NCBI RefSeq assembly: GCF_048265165.1
Contig: NZ_JBLXCD010000001.1
Coordinates: 124,001 to 188,000, forward strand
From: Oceanospirillum sp048265165
GTDB lineage: Bacteria > Pseudomonadota > Gammaproteobacteria > Pseudomonadales > Halomonadaceae
Direction: 5' to 3'
Length of the DNA stretch: 64,000 nucleotides
The notes below the pieces were generated by a model. The model had not been told where the DNA came from. It saw only the letters and a list, made by a program, of their open reading frames with translations, and searched no databases. Position numbers and translations under genes: made by a program. Numbering within the stretch: the first letter of the stretch is position 1; every line of letters begins with the position of its first letter. Below are positions 51,681 to 60,341 of the stretch, piece by piece.

Positions 51681-52415
51681 TCAGGGCATTTCCTGCCGGA
51701 ATAATGAGCGGTAATAAAAGCCCTGCACATAATCGACGCCGAGTTGTTGTGCGAACATAAGGTCTTCTTCGTTTTCGACACCTTCCAGAACCAGTTTTTT
51801 ACCTGAAGCTCTGGCAAAGGTGCAAAGTGTGTTGAGCAGGTGCCCGTAATGGGGTTTTTTCTGATTTTTGATCCAGGAACGATCCAGCTTCAGATAATCA
51901 ACACTCAGCAGAACGTCAAAGGACAGCATGCTGTTGGGTGCTCCGATATCATCCAGTGCGATCTGCAGACCTTGCTCACGATAGGCTCGGCCCATATCGC
52001 TGCTATAAACCGCATCACTGGCATCGGTGTTTTCAATAATTTCTACGACTAAATGGTTTTTCCCCTTCAGCAGTTCAAGCAGGGGGTTGCGCTCATCATT
52101 GCCAAAGAAGGCGAATGCGTGCGGGTCGATATTCAGAAATAACTTATCTCCCTGGGGTGCCGAGGTAAGCTGGAGCCACTTCATCTGATATTCAACATTG
52201 AACAGGCTGAGCTCATCGGCATGGAGGGCTTCAAAGACCAGGTCGGGTCTTAATAACTTACCATCCTGATTTATAAAGCGAGCTAACCCTTCCCAAGCCA
52301 TAATCTCGCCACTTTTTGGTTCGACAATAGGTTGGTATTCCACACCAAAGCGACGATTCTGAATTACGTCGTAAAGGGTGAAGTTGTCAATGTCGGAAAA
52401 AACTTCCTTAAACAT
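51681..52415 (-). CDS. Stand-alone EAL domain protein
   Basis: A 244-aa protein consisting of little more than an EAL domain, predicted to hydrolyse c-di-GMP to pGpG. The name motif is EGL in AWEGLARF. Other catalytic residues are present: Asn in FLNIDP, Glu in VEIIEN, the double Asp in ALDDIG, Lys in DYLKLDRSWI, Glu in LEGVENEED and Gln in YVQGFYY. The usual DDFG is DDIG. Activity is likely, with the middle Gly variant uncertain. It lacks sensor domains, so control would be at expression or by partners. Confidence 0.85.
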   Translation of the reverse strand: MFKEVFSDIDNFTLYDVIQNRRFGVEYQPIVEPKSGEIMAWEGLARFINQDGKLLRPDLVFEALHADELSLFNVEYQMKWLQLTSAPQGDKLFLNIDPHAFAFFGNDERNPLLELLKGKNHLVVEIIENTDASDAVYSSDMGRAYREQGLQIALDDIGAPNSMLSFDVLLSVDYLKLDRSWIKNQKKPHYGHLLNTLCTFARASGKKLVLEGVENEEDLMFAQQLGVDYVQGFYYRSLFRQEMP

Positions 52416-52481
52416 TAGCCGGTTACCTTGCTTATGATAATTTTATCAATTATCTGCACCCCTTGTGGGCTTGTCAATTAG

Positions 52482-52496
52482 TGAGAATGTTTCTCA
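52482..52496. promoter_or_regulatory. Fur-box-like palindrome
   Basis: TGAGAAT-G-TTTCTCA matches 11 of 14 positions of the 7-1-7 Fur pattern (TGATAAT-n-ATTATCA), in an AT-rich stretch. It lies between the divergent EAL gene (67 bp away) and the EamA gene (122 bp away). Its right arm also reads into a likely promoter (TCATAAATATTTT). Iron control is an inference. Confidence 0.4.
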
Positions 52497-52617
52497 TAAA
52501 TATTTTTGTAAACTTGATTTGTTTTTGTTGGTTGACAGTGAGGAGTTGGGTAGAATGCGCAGCAGTGCTCAAAAGGGCTGATATATTACTCATATAACAA
52601 TACAGAAGGATAAAGCG

Positions 52618-53499
52618 GTGCGTTATCTTGTCTTTGTAACCTTGCTCTGGGCTGTTTCATTCAGCCTGATCGGCGTCTATCTGGCAGGACAGGTGGACAG
52701 TTATTTTGCGGTACTGACCCGAATTGTTTTGGCAGGACTCATCTTTCTGCCCTTTACTCGCTGGAAAGGGCTGCCGGGGTCTCTTAAAGGGGGCACTATC
52801 CTTGTGGGGGCACTGCAGTTTGGTGTGACCTATGTTTGCCTCTATCAGGCGTTTCTCTATCTGACGGTACCTGAGGTGTTACTGTTTACCATTTTCACAC
52901 CTCTCTATGTCACCCTGATCGACGATCTTCTGAATAAACGCTTTACTCTGGCGCCTTTGGTTGCCACATCCATTGCGGTGGTAGGGGCGGGTGTTATCCG
53001 TTATCAGAATCTGAGTGATGATTTTATTACCGGCTTTCTACTGCTGCAGGTGGCGAACCTTGCTTTTGCTGCCGGGCAGGTGGGCTATGCTAATCTGATT
53101 AAAGCGCAACCGGTGACTCTGCCAGCATGGCGTTTTTTCGGTTACTTTTTTCTGGGTGCTTTACTGGTGGTTCTGCCCGCTTTTCTTCTGCTGGGTAATC
53201 CGGATAAGCTGCCTTCGACATCGTTGCAGTGGGGGGTTCTGGTCTGGTTGGGATTGGTGGCTTCGGGGCTGGGCTTCTATTTGTGGAATAAAGGTGCCTG
53301 CTTAGTGGATGCTGGTACGCTGGGGATTATGAATAACGCTCTGGTGCCTGCGGGCCTGGTGGTGAACCTTCTGATCTGGAATCGGGATGTGGATCTGACA
53401 CGTTTGTTACTCGGTGGTGCCATTATTGGGCTATCACTCTGGGTTAATGCCCGGTGGAACAAGTGGTTTCATTTGGATGATAAGACCGTGCAGGCATAG
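52618..53499 (+). CDS. EamA-family transporter (DMT superfamily)
   Basis: A 293-aa inner-membrane protein with about ten hydrophobic segments in two EamA halves. Typical features are VTLLWAVSFSLIGVYLA at the start, the GVTYVCLYQAFLYLTVPEVLLF motif and GLVASGLGFYLWNKG in the second half. Such carriers export amino acids or other metabolites; the substrate is unknown. The start is GTG with AAGGA upstream. A hairpin follows the gene. Confidence 0.9.
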   Translation: MRYLVFVTLLWAVSFSLIGVYLAGQVDSYFAVLTRIVLAGLIFLPFTRWKGLPGSLKGGTILVGALQFGVTYVCLYQAFLYLTVPEVLLFTIFTPLYVTLIDDLLNKRFTLAPLVATSIAVVGAGVIRYQNLSDDFITGFLLLQVANLAFAAGQVGYANLIKAQPVTLPAWRFFGYFFLGALLVVLPAFLLLGNPDKLPSTSLQWGVLVWLGLVASGLGFYLWNKGACLVDAGTLGIMNNALVPAGLVVNLLIWNRDVDLTRLLLGGAIIGLSLWVNARWNKWFHLDDKTVQA

Positions 53500-53504
53500 C
53501 CTGG

Positions 53505-53535
53505 GGAGTGCCCTGACGTAGGGTCAGGGCTCTCC
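53505..53535 (+). terminator. Strong stem-loop after the EamA gene
   Basis: GCCCTGAC (53510-53517) pairs with GTCAGGGC (53523-53530), with extra pairs outside. No long T-run follows, so it is either a weak terminator or a transcript-stabilising hairpin. Confidence 0.45.
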
Positions 53536-53746
53536 GGGTTAAGCTGTTACTGAAAATGGCCTTTAGACGAGGTCATTTTTTTGCTTTTATATTAGATGTT
53601 TTCATATTTTGTCCTTTTAAATTAGTGGGTTACCTGCGTCTATTTGCCTCGCCACTATGATGGAAAATGCGACATTTGACCGCGCATGGCCAGCATTGCT
53701 CTCTGATATATTTCCTGCACTTGTCTAACTGACCGTGGAAAACCAG

Positions 53747-55159
53747 ATGAATACCTCGTTTAAAGTTCCGGAAGTGGATCATAAAGCCGGAGTGGCCCAG
53801 TCAAAGTCCGGCTATAACCGGCTATGGCGCTGGCACCTGCTGGCAGGACTGTATGTTGTACCTTTTATGCTGATGTTGAGTGTGACCGGTATCATTATGA
53901 TGACCTATAAGCCGCTGATTGAGCCGCTAATCTACCCAGAGTTTATCTCGGTTGTCCCGACGGATGGGCAATCGAGCATAAGCTGGCAGCAACAGGTAGA
54001 TCTGGTAAAGAGCGCTTATCCTGAAGGGGTTGTGCGCCAGTTGTTATTGCCACAGGATGAACAGGACCCAGTACGCATCCTTGTGAAGGAAGCCGGTGTT
54101 AATCTTCAGGTTTTTGTTGACCCTTATCGGGGAGAAATTATAGGGGCGCTTAATAACGATGCGACCCTTTATGCGCTCGCCGATGAGATCCATGGGACAC
54201 TTTTACTGGGTGCATTTGGTGATGGTCTGATTGAGCTGGCGGCAGCGTTAACTCTGATATTACTGGTAACCGGCCTGCTGCTTTGGTGGGCACGACGTAA
54301 ACGCCAACCCGGATATCTGCTGCGGCCTGAGACCGGGTTGAAGGGGCGTTTATCCTGGCGTGAATGGCATACCTTTTCCGGCTTCTATCTGTCGGTTGTG
54401 CTGATGCTGTTTGTACTTTCCGGGCTCTCCTGGACTGGCATTTGGGGGGCTAAAATGGTTCAGGCCTGGAGTAGTTTCCCGGCTGGAGTGTTTTCAGGTA
54501 TTCCGTTGTCGGATCAGACCCATGCTTCTCTTAACCCTGGAGTTACTGAGCAGGTGCCCTGGAATCTTGAGCAGACACCTTTGCCTGCTTCCGGTTCTCT
54601 GTCTGGTCAGCCGGGTATTCCTGCTGATACGCCGGTCAATGCTGACAGTGTAATCCGCTATGCTCAGGATAACGGTATGACACGCTTTCGTCTGAATTTG
54701 CCCACCGCTCCGGATGGAGTCTACACCGCAATGGCAGCAGCTATGAATGGAGATATTACAGATCCTTTCGCTGACCGGACGCTTCATATTGATCGCTATA
54801 CCGGCAAGGTGCTGGCTGATGTCGGGTACGATGACTATAACCTGTTGGCTAAGGCGATGGCGGTCGGTATTCCGCTGCATATGGGGCTGTGGGGAAGGAC
54901 CAACCTGGTGATCAATATTGTGCTTTGTCTTGGGGTTATCTTTGTCTGTATTGCGGGTATTGTTATGTGGTGGCAACGTAAGCCAGCCAATCGCTCTTTT
55001 CATTTGGGGGCACCTTCATCCCGTAGCAAAAAGCGTGGCGCTTTGGTTCTGATTCCTGTGCTTTGCGGGCTTTTTGTACCCTTGCTGGGGCTTACACTGC
55101 TAATGTTCTGGCTGGCGACGCGCACTTTCACAAGAGTCATCGACAGAGGCCGTGTCTAG
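53747..55159 (+). CDS. PepSY-associated membrane protein
   Basis: A 470-aa inner-membrane protein of the PepSY-associated TM family (PiuB-like). Helix 1 starts after RLWRWHLLAGLYVVPFML, helix 2 is near 160-180 (LLVTGLLLWWARRKR), then REWHTFSGFYLSVVLMLFVLSG and a late pair of helices. The periplasmic loops hold PepSY-like beta segments. Relatives are linked to siderophore or iron uptake. The ATG at 53747 is preferred because GGAA lies 6 nt before it; a GTG four codons earlier has no site. Confidence 0.85.
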   Translation: MNTSFKVPEVDHKAGVAQSKSGYNRLWRWHLLAGLYVVPFMLMLSVTGIIMMTYKPLIEPLIYPEFISVVPTDGQSSISWQQQVDLVKSAYPEGVVRQLLLPQDEQDPVRILVKEAGVNLQVFVDPYRGEIIGALNNDATLYALADEIHGTLLLGAFGDGLIELAAALTLILLVTGLLLWWARRKRQPGYLLRPETGLKGRLSWREWHTFSGFYLSVVLMLFVLSGLSWTGIWGAKMVQAWSSFPAGVFSGIPLSDQTHASLNPGVTEQVPWNLEQTPLPASGSLSGQPGIPADTPVNADSVIRYAQDNGMTRFRLNLPTAPDGVYTAMAAAMNGDITDPFADRTLHIDRYTGKVLADVGYDDYNLLAKAMAVGIPLHMGLWGRTNLVINIVLCLGVIFVCIAGIVMWWQRKPANRSFHLGAPSSRSKKRGALVLIPVLCGLFVPLLGLTLLMFWLATRTFTRVIDRGRV

Positions 55160-55237
55160 AAGAAGGTGAGGGCATTTCGAATGCTTCTGACCGCCGGCAT
55201 CTGCACAGAGCTATGCCGGCGATCAGGCTACTGCAGA

Positions 55238-56068
55238 TCAGTCGTAAATCGTAGGAATGGGCTGGCGTTTATGTTGTGTTGATCTGTAGATACGGATCAG
55301 GTGATCTTTCACCTCCGGTGCCACAGGTTTACCCTCAAGAAAATCGTCGATCTGCTCATAGCTTAACGCCAGAGCATCTTCGTCTGCCTTTTGTGGGGCA
55401 AGCTCTTCCAGATCAGCGGTTGGTACTTTCTTAACCAGTAGCTCAGGTGCACCTAAGGTTGCGGCGATCTGGCGTACCTGGCGTTTGCTAAGACCAAAGA
55501 GAGGAGCCAGATCACAGGCCCCGTCACCGTATTTGGTGTAGAAGCCGGTGATATTTTCGGCTGAATGATCTGTTCCGATAACCAGACCGCCGGTAAGGCC
55601 TGCGATCTCATACTGAGCCACCATACGGGCGCGGGCTTTGACATTACCTTTGACAAAATCCAGCTTAGCGGGGTCTTGCGGGATAAGGCCTGTGTCTTTA
55701 AGGGCCTCCAGGGTACTGCTATGAATGCCCTCAACACCGCTCTGGATATTGACACTAACGGATTGGCTTGGCTTGATAAAAGAAAGCGCTAACTGAGCCT
55801 CATCTTCATCTTTCTGTGTACCGAAAGGCAGGCGAACAGCTATAAACTGATAGTCTGACTGCGGGGCCGCCTGGTTGAGTTCATCCACTGCCAGCTGAGC
55901 CAGGCGACCACAGGTGGTGGAGTCCACGCCGCCGCTGATACCGAGTACCAGTGTTTTACAGCCAGCGCCTGTCAGGCTGTTTTTAATAAAATCTGTCCGG
56001 CGACGGATTTCAAATTCCGGATCAATTTCGGGCAGTACCCGCATCTCTTTACGGATAATATCTTCCAT
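55238..56068 (-). CDS. nadE: NAD synthetase, ammonia-dependent
   Basis: A 276-aa enzyme that amidates deamido-NAD using ammonia and ATP. The PP-loop SGGVDS (45-50) is intact, and RLPFGTQKDEDEAQLAL, NVKARARMV, GTDHSAEN and FTKYGDGACD-type residues (FYTKYGDGACDLAPLFGLSKRQVR) are present. Length and lack of a glutaminase domain place it with E. coli NadE. No other NAD genes are nearby. Confidence 0.96.
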   Translation of the reverse strand: MEDIIRKEMRVLPEIDPEFEIRRRTDFIKNSLTGAGCKTLVLGISGGVDSTTCGRLAQLAVDELNQAAPQSDYQFIAVRLPFGTQKDEDEAQLALSFIKPSQSVSVNIQSGVEGIHSSTLEALKDTGLIPQDPAKLDFVKGNVKARARMVAQYEIAGLTGGLVIGTDHSAENITGFYTKYGDGACDLAPLFGLSKRQVRQIAATLGAPELLVKKVPTADLEELAPQKADEDALALSYEQIDDFLEGKPVAPEVKDHLIRIYRSTQHKRQPIPTIYD

Positions 56069-56257
56069 TCATGACACCACTTTGTTGTGCGAGTTTCTTG
56101 CTCTGTGTATTTGCGCACCGGTTTAGCGCCTGGCCTTTGGCCATTTGTCTGCTTTTGGTGCAAAACCTGCGCCATTTCTGACGCCAATGATATAAATTAT
56201 ACGATGTTTATTTAAGAATAACCTGTGCCTAAGCGCCACGGCAGCACCTTTTCAGGC

Positions 56258-56839
56258 TTAAGCCAGAGCTTTTTGGATAAGCGCCAGATGTTCGGGCTGA
56301 TAGCTGATTTTCAGCGCTGCCTGGTGTCCTTTTTCTGACATTTTGCTCCAGGTTTTCTGGATAATCGTAATCAGCTTCGGTTCACTGTGCTTCTCAGCAA
56401 AGGGAGCAAGGTAGTGCTCCAGAAAAACCAGGCAGATCACATCTTCCAATGTTTGAACTTCCGTATCCTGTTTTAGCCCCTTTTTCTGCAGCAGGGCTTT
56501 GACTCGTTCGGCATCCTGTTCGCTGTAACCTGCCTGAAGCATGAGTTCAGCGGTTTTTTCGCCGTGGAATTTTCCCAGATCTGTACGCCAGTGTTTATAG
56601 CCGACGCGGCCTTCAGGGTAATCGGAGCGAGGAATACTCCAGCGCTGGATATGCTGGCCACGGGCTGCTATCTGTAGAAGCTCAGAGGCATCAGGTTCAA
56701 ACTGAGTCAGGCGCTCGCTCATGCGCTGGCCATAGAGCCACTCTTTGGCGACCTGTTTCCCCTGGTCTATATCCTGATTGGGGTCCTGATGATTACTCTG
56801 GTCGATCTTTTGCAGAACAGTCTCTAGTTTTGCATTCAT
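56258..56839 (-). CDS. DUF4202 family protein
   Basis: A 193-aa cytoplasmic protein matching DUF4202. DPNQDIDQGKQVAKEWLYGQRM, DASELLQIAARGQHIQRWSIPRSDYPEGR and YKHWRTDLGKFH are family hallmarks. The all-helical fold and His pattern (GQHIxRW) recall HD-like hydrolases, but function is unknown. The ATG at 56839 has AAGGA 7 nt upstream; a longer frame adds 16 residues without a site. Relatives often lie near sulfur or nitrogen genes, which is not the case here. Confidence 0.85.
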   Translation of the reverse strand: MNAKLETVLQKIDQSNHQDPNQDIDQGKQVAKEWLYGQRMSERLTQFEPDASELLQIAARGQHIQRWSIPRSDYPEGRVGYKHWRTDLGKFHGEKTAELMLQAGYSEQDAERVKALLQKKGLKQDTEVQTLEDVICLVFLEHYLAPFAEKHSEPKLITIIQKTWSKMSEKGHQAALKISYQPEHLALIQKALA

Positions 56840-57038
56840 TATGTTTTCCTTAATGGCTGTATAGCGGCTGTCCAAGAAGCTGGTCACTATTGTCTGTTGT
56901 ATGTGGGTTTGCGTCCATCAGAATCCTGCACCGTTGCGGGCAGCGGCTTTTAACCGTCAGATTTTTCTGGATTTTCGTGACAAGCCTTGTCTTTAACGTA
57001 TAGTCGTATTTTAAAATAATCTGCTAAAGGTGTATTCA

Positions 57039-57980
57039 ATGATCAGGCCAGTTTTACTGACACTGCTTTCTCTTATGGCTCTGGCAGCAAATTCTGTGCT
57101 CTGTCGGTTGGCTTTGGCTCCTGAGCAAACACCTTTGGCAGAGAGCCTGATTGATGGCGCTACTGAGCGTGTGCTGGCTTCCGGTGCGATCGATCCGGTA
57201 AGCTTTACCTTGCTGCGACTTGTTGCCGGTGTCGGGATGCTTTGGCTGGTCATTTTTCTGCTCAGCTGGAAAAAGTCAGAGCCGCAGAAGCCTGTCGCCG
57301 GTGGCAGCTACCGGGCAGGCTTTATGCTGTTTATTTATGCCCTTGCGTTCTCGGTTGCATATCTGGATCTCGATACCGGAGCAGGAGCACTGGTTCTGTT
57401 TGGTGCTGTGCAATTGACGATGATTCTTGCGGGGTGGCTGCAAGGCCAACGGTTACACTTTATTGAATGGGCGGGAGTGCTGCTGGCCTTTTCCGGGTTT
57501 GTTTATCTGGTTTTACCGGGTTTTAGTACGCCAAGTTTTTCCGGATTTATCCTGATGACATTGGCGGGTATCGCCTGGGGGTTTTATACCCTGAAAGGCA
57601 GAGGATCGAGAACCCCGGCTCTGGATACAGCCCGTAACTTTCTCTTTACCTGGCCCTGGTTACTGTTATTAATTCTCTGGCTTCTGATTGAAGGAGGGGA
57701 GTGGACATCCCGGGGCGTTATTCTGGCACTGATATCCGGTGCAATTACCTCGGGTTTGGGCTATGTTATCTGGTATGCAACTTTGCCGTTTTATACGGGG
57801 ACGCAAGCGGCCGTTTTACAGCTCTCAGTACCTGTTATTGCCGCTGTAGGTGGCGTCGTATTTGTCTCGGAACCTGTTACTATGACGCTGATTATCGCTT
57901 CGTTAATGATTTTAGGTGGGATCTTTCTGGTCATCACCGGTCGTTGGTATCTGCAGCGTACGGCCTCAAAGGCGGGATAA
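57039..57980 (+). CDS. DMT-family (EamA) transporter
   Basis: A 313-aa membrane protein with about ten hydrophobic segments and two EamA halves (LLSLMALAANSVLCRLAL, SFTLLRLVAGVGML; ALISGAITSGLGYVIWYATLPFYTGTQAAVLQLSVPVIAAVGG). It is a metabolite exporter of unknown substrate, only distantly like the other EamA gene in the window. ATG at 57039 is chosen since AAAGG lies 8 nt upstream; a GTG three codons earlier overlaps that site. A 19-bp tandem duplication and a terminator follow. Confidence 0.9.
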   Translation: MIRPVLLTLLSLMALAANSVLCRLALAPEQTPLAESLIDGATERVLASGAIDPVSFTLLRLVAGVGMLWLVIFLLSWKKSEPQKPVAGGSYRAGFMLFIYALAFSVAYLDLDTGAGALVLFGAVQLTMILAGWLQGQRLHFIEWAGVLLAFSGFVYLVLPGFSTPSFSGFILMTLAGIAWGFYTLKGRGSRTPALDTARNFLFTWPWLLLLILWLLIEGGEWTSRGVILALISGAITSGLGYVIWYATLPFYTGTQAAVLQLSVPVIAAVGGVVFVSEPVTMTLIIASLMILGGIFLVITGRWYLQRTASKAG

Positions 57981-58000
57981 AGCAAGCAGAGAGCAGATCT

Positions 58001-58038
58001 TAGCAGAACAACCCTGAATTAGCAGAACAACCCTGAAT
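58001..58038 (+). repeat. Perfect 19-bp tandem duplication downstream of the transporter gene
   Basis: Two identical adjacent 19-bp units (58001-58019 and 58020-58038) begin 20 bp after the stop codon of the DMT transporter. Confidence 0.9.
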
Positions 58039-58097
58039 ATGTAGAGCGGTTTTCGGGTCACTTTATTTGGTCTCTGCGGTATAATATATTTTAAATC

Positions 58098-58131
58098 AAA
58101 CACCTGATGCCTTTGGCGTCAGGTGTTTTTT
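58098..58131 (+). terminator. Rho-independent terminator
   Basis: AAACACCTGA (58098-58107) pairs with TCAGGTGTTT (58119-58128) and is followed by T. It ends the DMT transporter transcript. Confidence 0.85.
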
Positions 58132-58269
58132 ATTGGCTTGGTTTTTTACTTATGACTCTCCTGTTACCTGCTCCGTAGTGCTTAGTTATTACAGCGGGGA
58201 GTGGTAGCAATTAACTGAATAGGTGTAATTGTCTTGTGGGCTTTCCCATAGACGTTAAGGATGAACACA

Positions 58270-58680
58270 ATGGAAAATATACAGCCTGAGATTATTATCT
58301 CTGAATCTGATGCCGAGAAGTTAGATGAGCTACTGGCGGTCGTTTCTCAAAAAGAGTTTCCGGGCAGCGTTAATCTGGAGCAGGAACTGGATCGGGCATC
58401 TATCGTGCCTTCCTCTCAGATACCGGAGAATGTTGTGACCATGAACTCCAGGGTGCGCTTTAAGGATATTCATTCGGCAAAGAGCTTTATTCTGACTCTG
58501 GTGTATCCGAAAGATGCAGGCCAGCAGGAAACGGTTTCTGTTCTGGCTCCAATCGGTTCGGCATTACTGGGGCTGTCCGTTGGCCAGCAGATCAGCTGGC
58601 CAAAACCGGCTGGCGGGATGATGCTGGTTGAGATTGAAGAGATTCTCTATCAGCCTGAGAGAGACGGCGCACTTGCCTGA
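58270..58680 (+). CDS. rnk: Regulator of nucleoside diphosphate kinase
   Basis: A 136-aa protein of the Rnk family (GreA/GreB C-terminal fold). IIISESDAEKLDELL is the N-terminal part, VTMNSRVRFKD and VYPKDA begin the FKBP-like domain, and SVLAPIGSALLGLSVGQQISWPKPAG is the GreA/B-type core. Rnk affects NTP pools and can act near RNA polymerase. The ATG at 58270 has AAGGA 8 nt before it; an ATG nine bases earlier is overlapped by that site. Terminator follows. Confidence 0.92.
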   Translation: MENIQPEIIISESDAEKLDELLAVVSQKEFPGSVNLEQELDRASIVPSSQIPENVVTMNSRVRFKDIHSAKSFILTLVYPKDAGQQETVSVLAPIGSALLGLSVGQQISWPKPAGGMMLVEIEEILYQPERDGALA

Positions 58681-58732
58681 TCGTTGAAACGATACAGGCT
58701 CCGGATATCTTTATCAGACGGAGCTGCTAAAC

Positions 58733-58768
58733 AAAAACGGCGCTATCATCAGATACCGCCGTTTTTTT
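58733..58768. terminator. Terminator between rnk and the permease gene
   Basis: AAAAACGGC pairs with GCCGTTTTT, with an A-run on the left and a T-run on the right, so it can serve both convergent genes. Confidence 0.85.
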
Positions 58769-58803
58769 ATACTTACTGGTCAGGATCACCTGTAAACCGA
58801 TGA

Positions 58804-59985
58804 TCAGTAGAACTGAGCGCCTACAAGCAGAGCGCCAAAGGCGAGTGTTGTAATCAGTGTTATTTGGCCACCGGGGGTAACATAAGCGACTTCACCCTGT
58901 TGGCGACTGCGCCATACCATTGCCACCGGAATGAAAATCGCCAGTACCGTCAGAGCCAGACCGGCATAACTCAGCGCTTTGAGAAACTGCCCCGGAGCGC
59001 TGGAAGCCATAATCAGGGCTGGAACCAGAGTCAGAACAATTGCCGGAATCTTGCCGTCAATAACAGGCTTTTTATCACACATTTCCCGAATAAAGCCAAA
59101 CAGAGATAAGGCCACGCCCAGGAATGAGGTCAGTAAGGCCATCGCAGCAAAAAGTTTCAGTACCGATCCCAGGCTGGCACCACTTTTATCCAGCGCCGAA
59201 ACCAGCTGTTCTACACCGCTCAGACCCGCCAGTTGCTCTGGGTTGACCGCGTTCATACAAGCCCAGAACCATGCGATATAGCACACCAGAGGGATAAGAC
59301 TGCCCACAATGACAACCTTGCTGAAGTGTTTTCCCTCGCCATCCTCGGTGTAGCTCACCAGCGGGGGAATCACCACCATAAAACCAAAGGAAGTGAACAG
59401 AACAGGCAATGCCGACATGATTTGAGCCTGAGTCCCTGGGGCTGATGCGGAAGCCAGATGGGTTTCGTGGGATATATCCGGTGCCATGGAGGCCAGAGAG
59501 TAAAGTGCGATAACCATAGCGACCAGCATAATGGCGAAGAACAGGCGATTCAGGCGATCAACAGCTCCGGTACCCAAAACAATCGTGATACCCGCCAGCA
59601 GGGTAAACAGAGTACGGCTGAAAGCCAGAGTGACATCCAGTCCCATATACTTCAGAGCAACCTGAAGCAGTTCGCTGGCACCAAGAATATAGGCCATCAG
59701 CAGGAAGACTAACAAAAAAATCATACTGGAGTTTGTGATTAGCTGACCGAGAGGCCCTAACCATTTCCCGGACATGGCATGCATGTTTTCACCAGGGTGA
59801 TAATTAACATTTACTTCCAGTAAAAGAAGGGCAGCAAGTGTTGTAAAAGCCCAAACAAAAAACAGTAAACCTAAGCCGAGACCAAACCCCAGCGGAGCCA
59901 GAACCATAGGAATAGCGAGCATGCCTGCCCCCAGCGCTGTTCCCGCCACCAGCAGCGTACTTCCTAAAAACCGAGTGGATACCAC
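58804..59985 (-). CDS. Aromatic amino acid permease (TyrP/Mtr family)
   Basis: A 393-aa membrane protein with about eleven helices of the hydroxy/aromatic amino acid permease family. GSTLLVAGTALGAGMLAIPM is the conserved first-helix motif, and SALPVLFTSFGFMVVIPPLVSYT is the typical middle segment. It should import tyrosine, tryptophan or phenylalanine with protons. The fused indolepyruvate oxidoreductase elsewhere in the window also acts on aromatic amino acids, but they are 35 kb apart. No clear TyrR box was found. Confidence 0.92.
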   Translation of the reverse strand: MVSTRFLGSTLLVAGTALGAGMLAIPMVLAPLGFGLGLGLLFFVWAFTTLAALLLLEVNVNYHPGENMHAMSGKWLGPLGQLITNSSMIFLLVFLLMAYILGASELLQVALKYMGLDVTLAFSRTLFTLLAGITIVLGTGAVDRLNRLFFAIMLVAMVIALYSLASMAPDISHETHLASASAPGTQAQIMSALPVLFTSFGFMVVIPPLVSYTEDGEGKHFSKVVIVGSLIPLVCYIAWFWACMNAVNPEQLAGLSGVEQLVSALDKSGASLGSVLKLFAAMALLTSFLGVALSLFGFIREMCDKKPVIDGKIPAIVLTLVPALIMASSAPGQFLKALSYAGLALTVLAIFIPVAMVWRSRQQGEVAYVTPGGQITLITTLAFGALLVGAQFY

Positions 59986-60341
59986 GATGTTCTCCCAATG
60001 TTGTCTTTATTATGAAGTGATGAAGAGCGGGTGATACTACCCAAAAGCATTTTATCAGGCTAGTGCTTTGTTATAGGTCAATTTTACAGATGATTGTTCT
60101 GGTTAATTGATTTTTGTAGGTTTTTTATCATGCTTTATAGCTGAGGGTTGTAGCGGGAATCCGACATGTTGAATGCTGAAACCCTTACAACATAAGGGTT
60201 TCAGCTGATCAATTGATAGGTAAATCAGGTGTGGTTTACTGATGCTTTAAGCGATACTCAACTGCCATTTTAAATGCTGTTTTCGTATCGTAAATAAAAG
60301 TTTACAGAATGGATTTATATCGATAAGTACCCTTGCAGTGC
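59986..60341. other. Intergenic region with a perfect stem-loop
   Basis: This 356-bp gap lies upstream of the permease gene and downstream of the oxidoreductase gene (both minus strand). It holds the permease promoter and the inverted repeat at 60175-60205. No coding frame is convincing. Confidence 0.4.
60175..60205. repeat. Perfect 13-bp inverted repeat
   Basis: GCTGAAACCCTTA pairs fully with TAAGGGTTTCAGC around a 5-nt loop. No T-run follows on either strand, so it is not a standard terminator. It could end the permease-side transcript by Rho, be a REP-like element, or bind a regulator. Confidence 0.6.

Noticed and set aside
59986..60120. TyrR box upstream of the aromatic permease
   Set aside because: A TGTTAT...TTTACA pair is present, but the spacing is 8 rather than 6 and one arm is poor.
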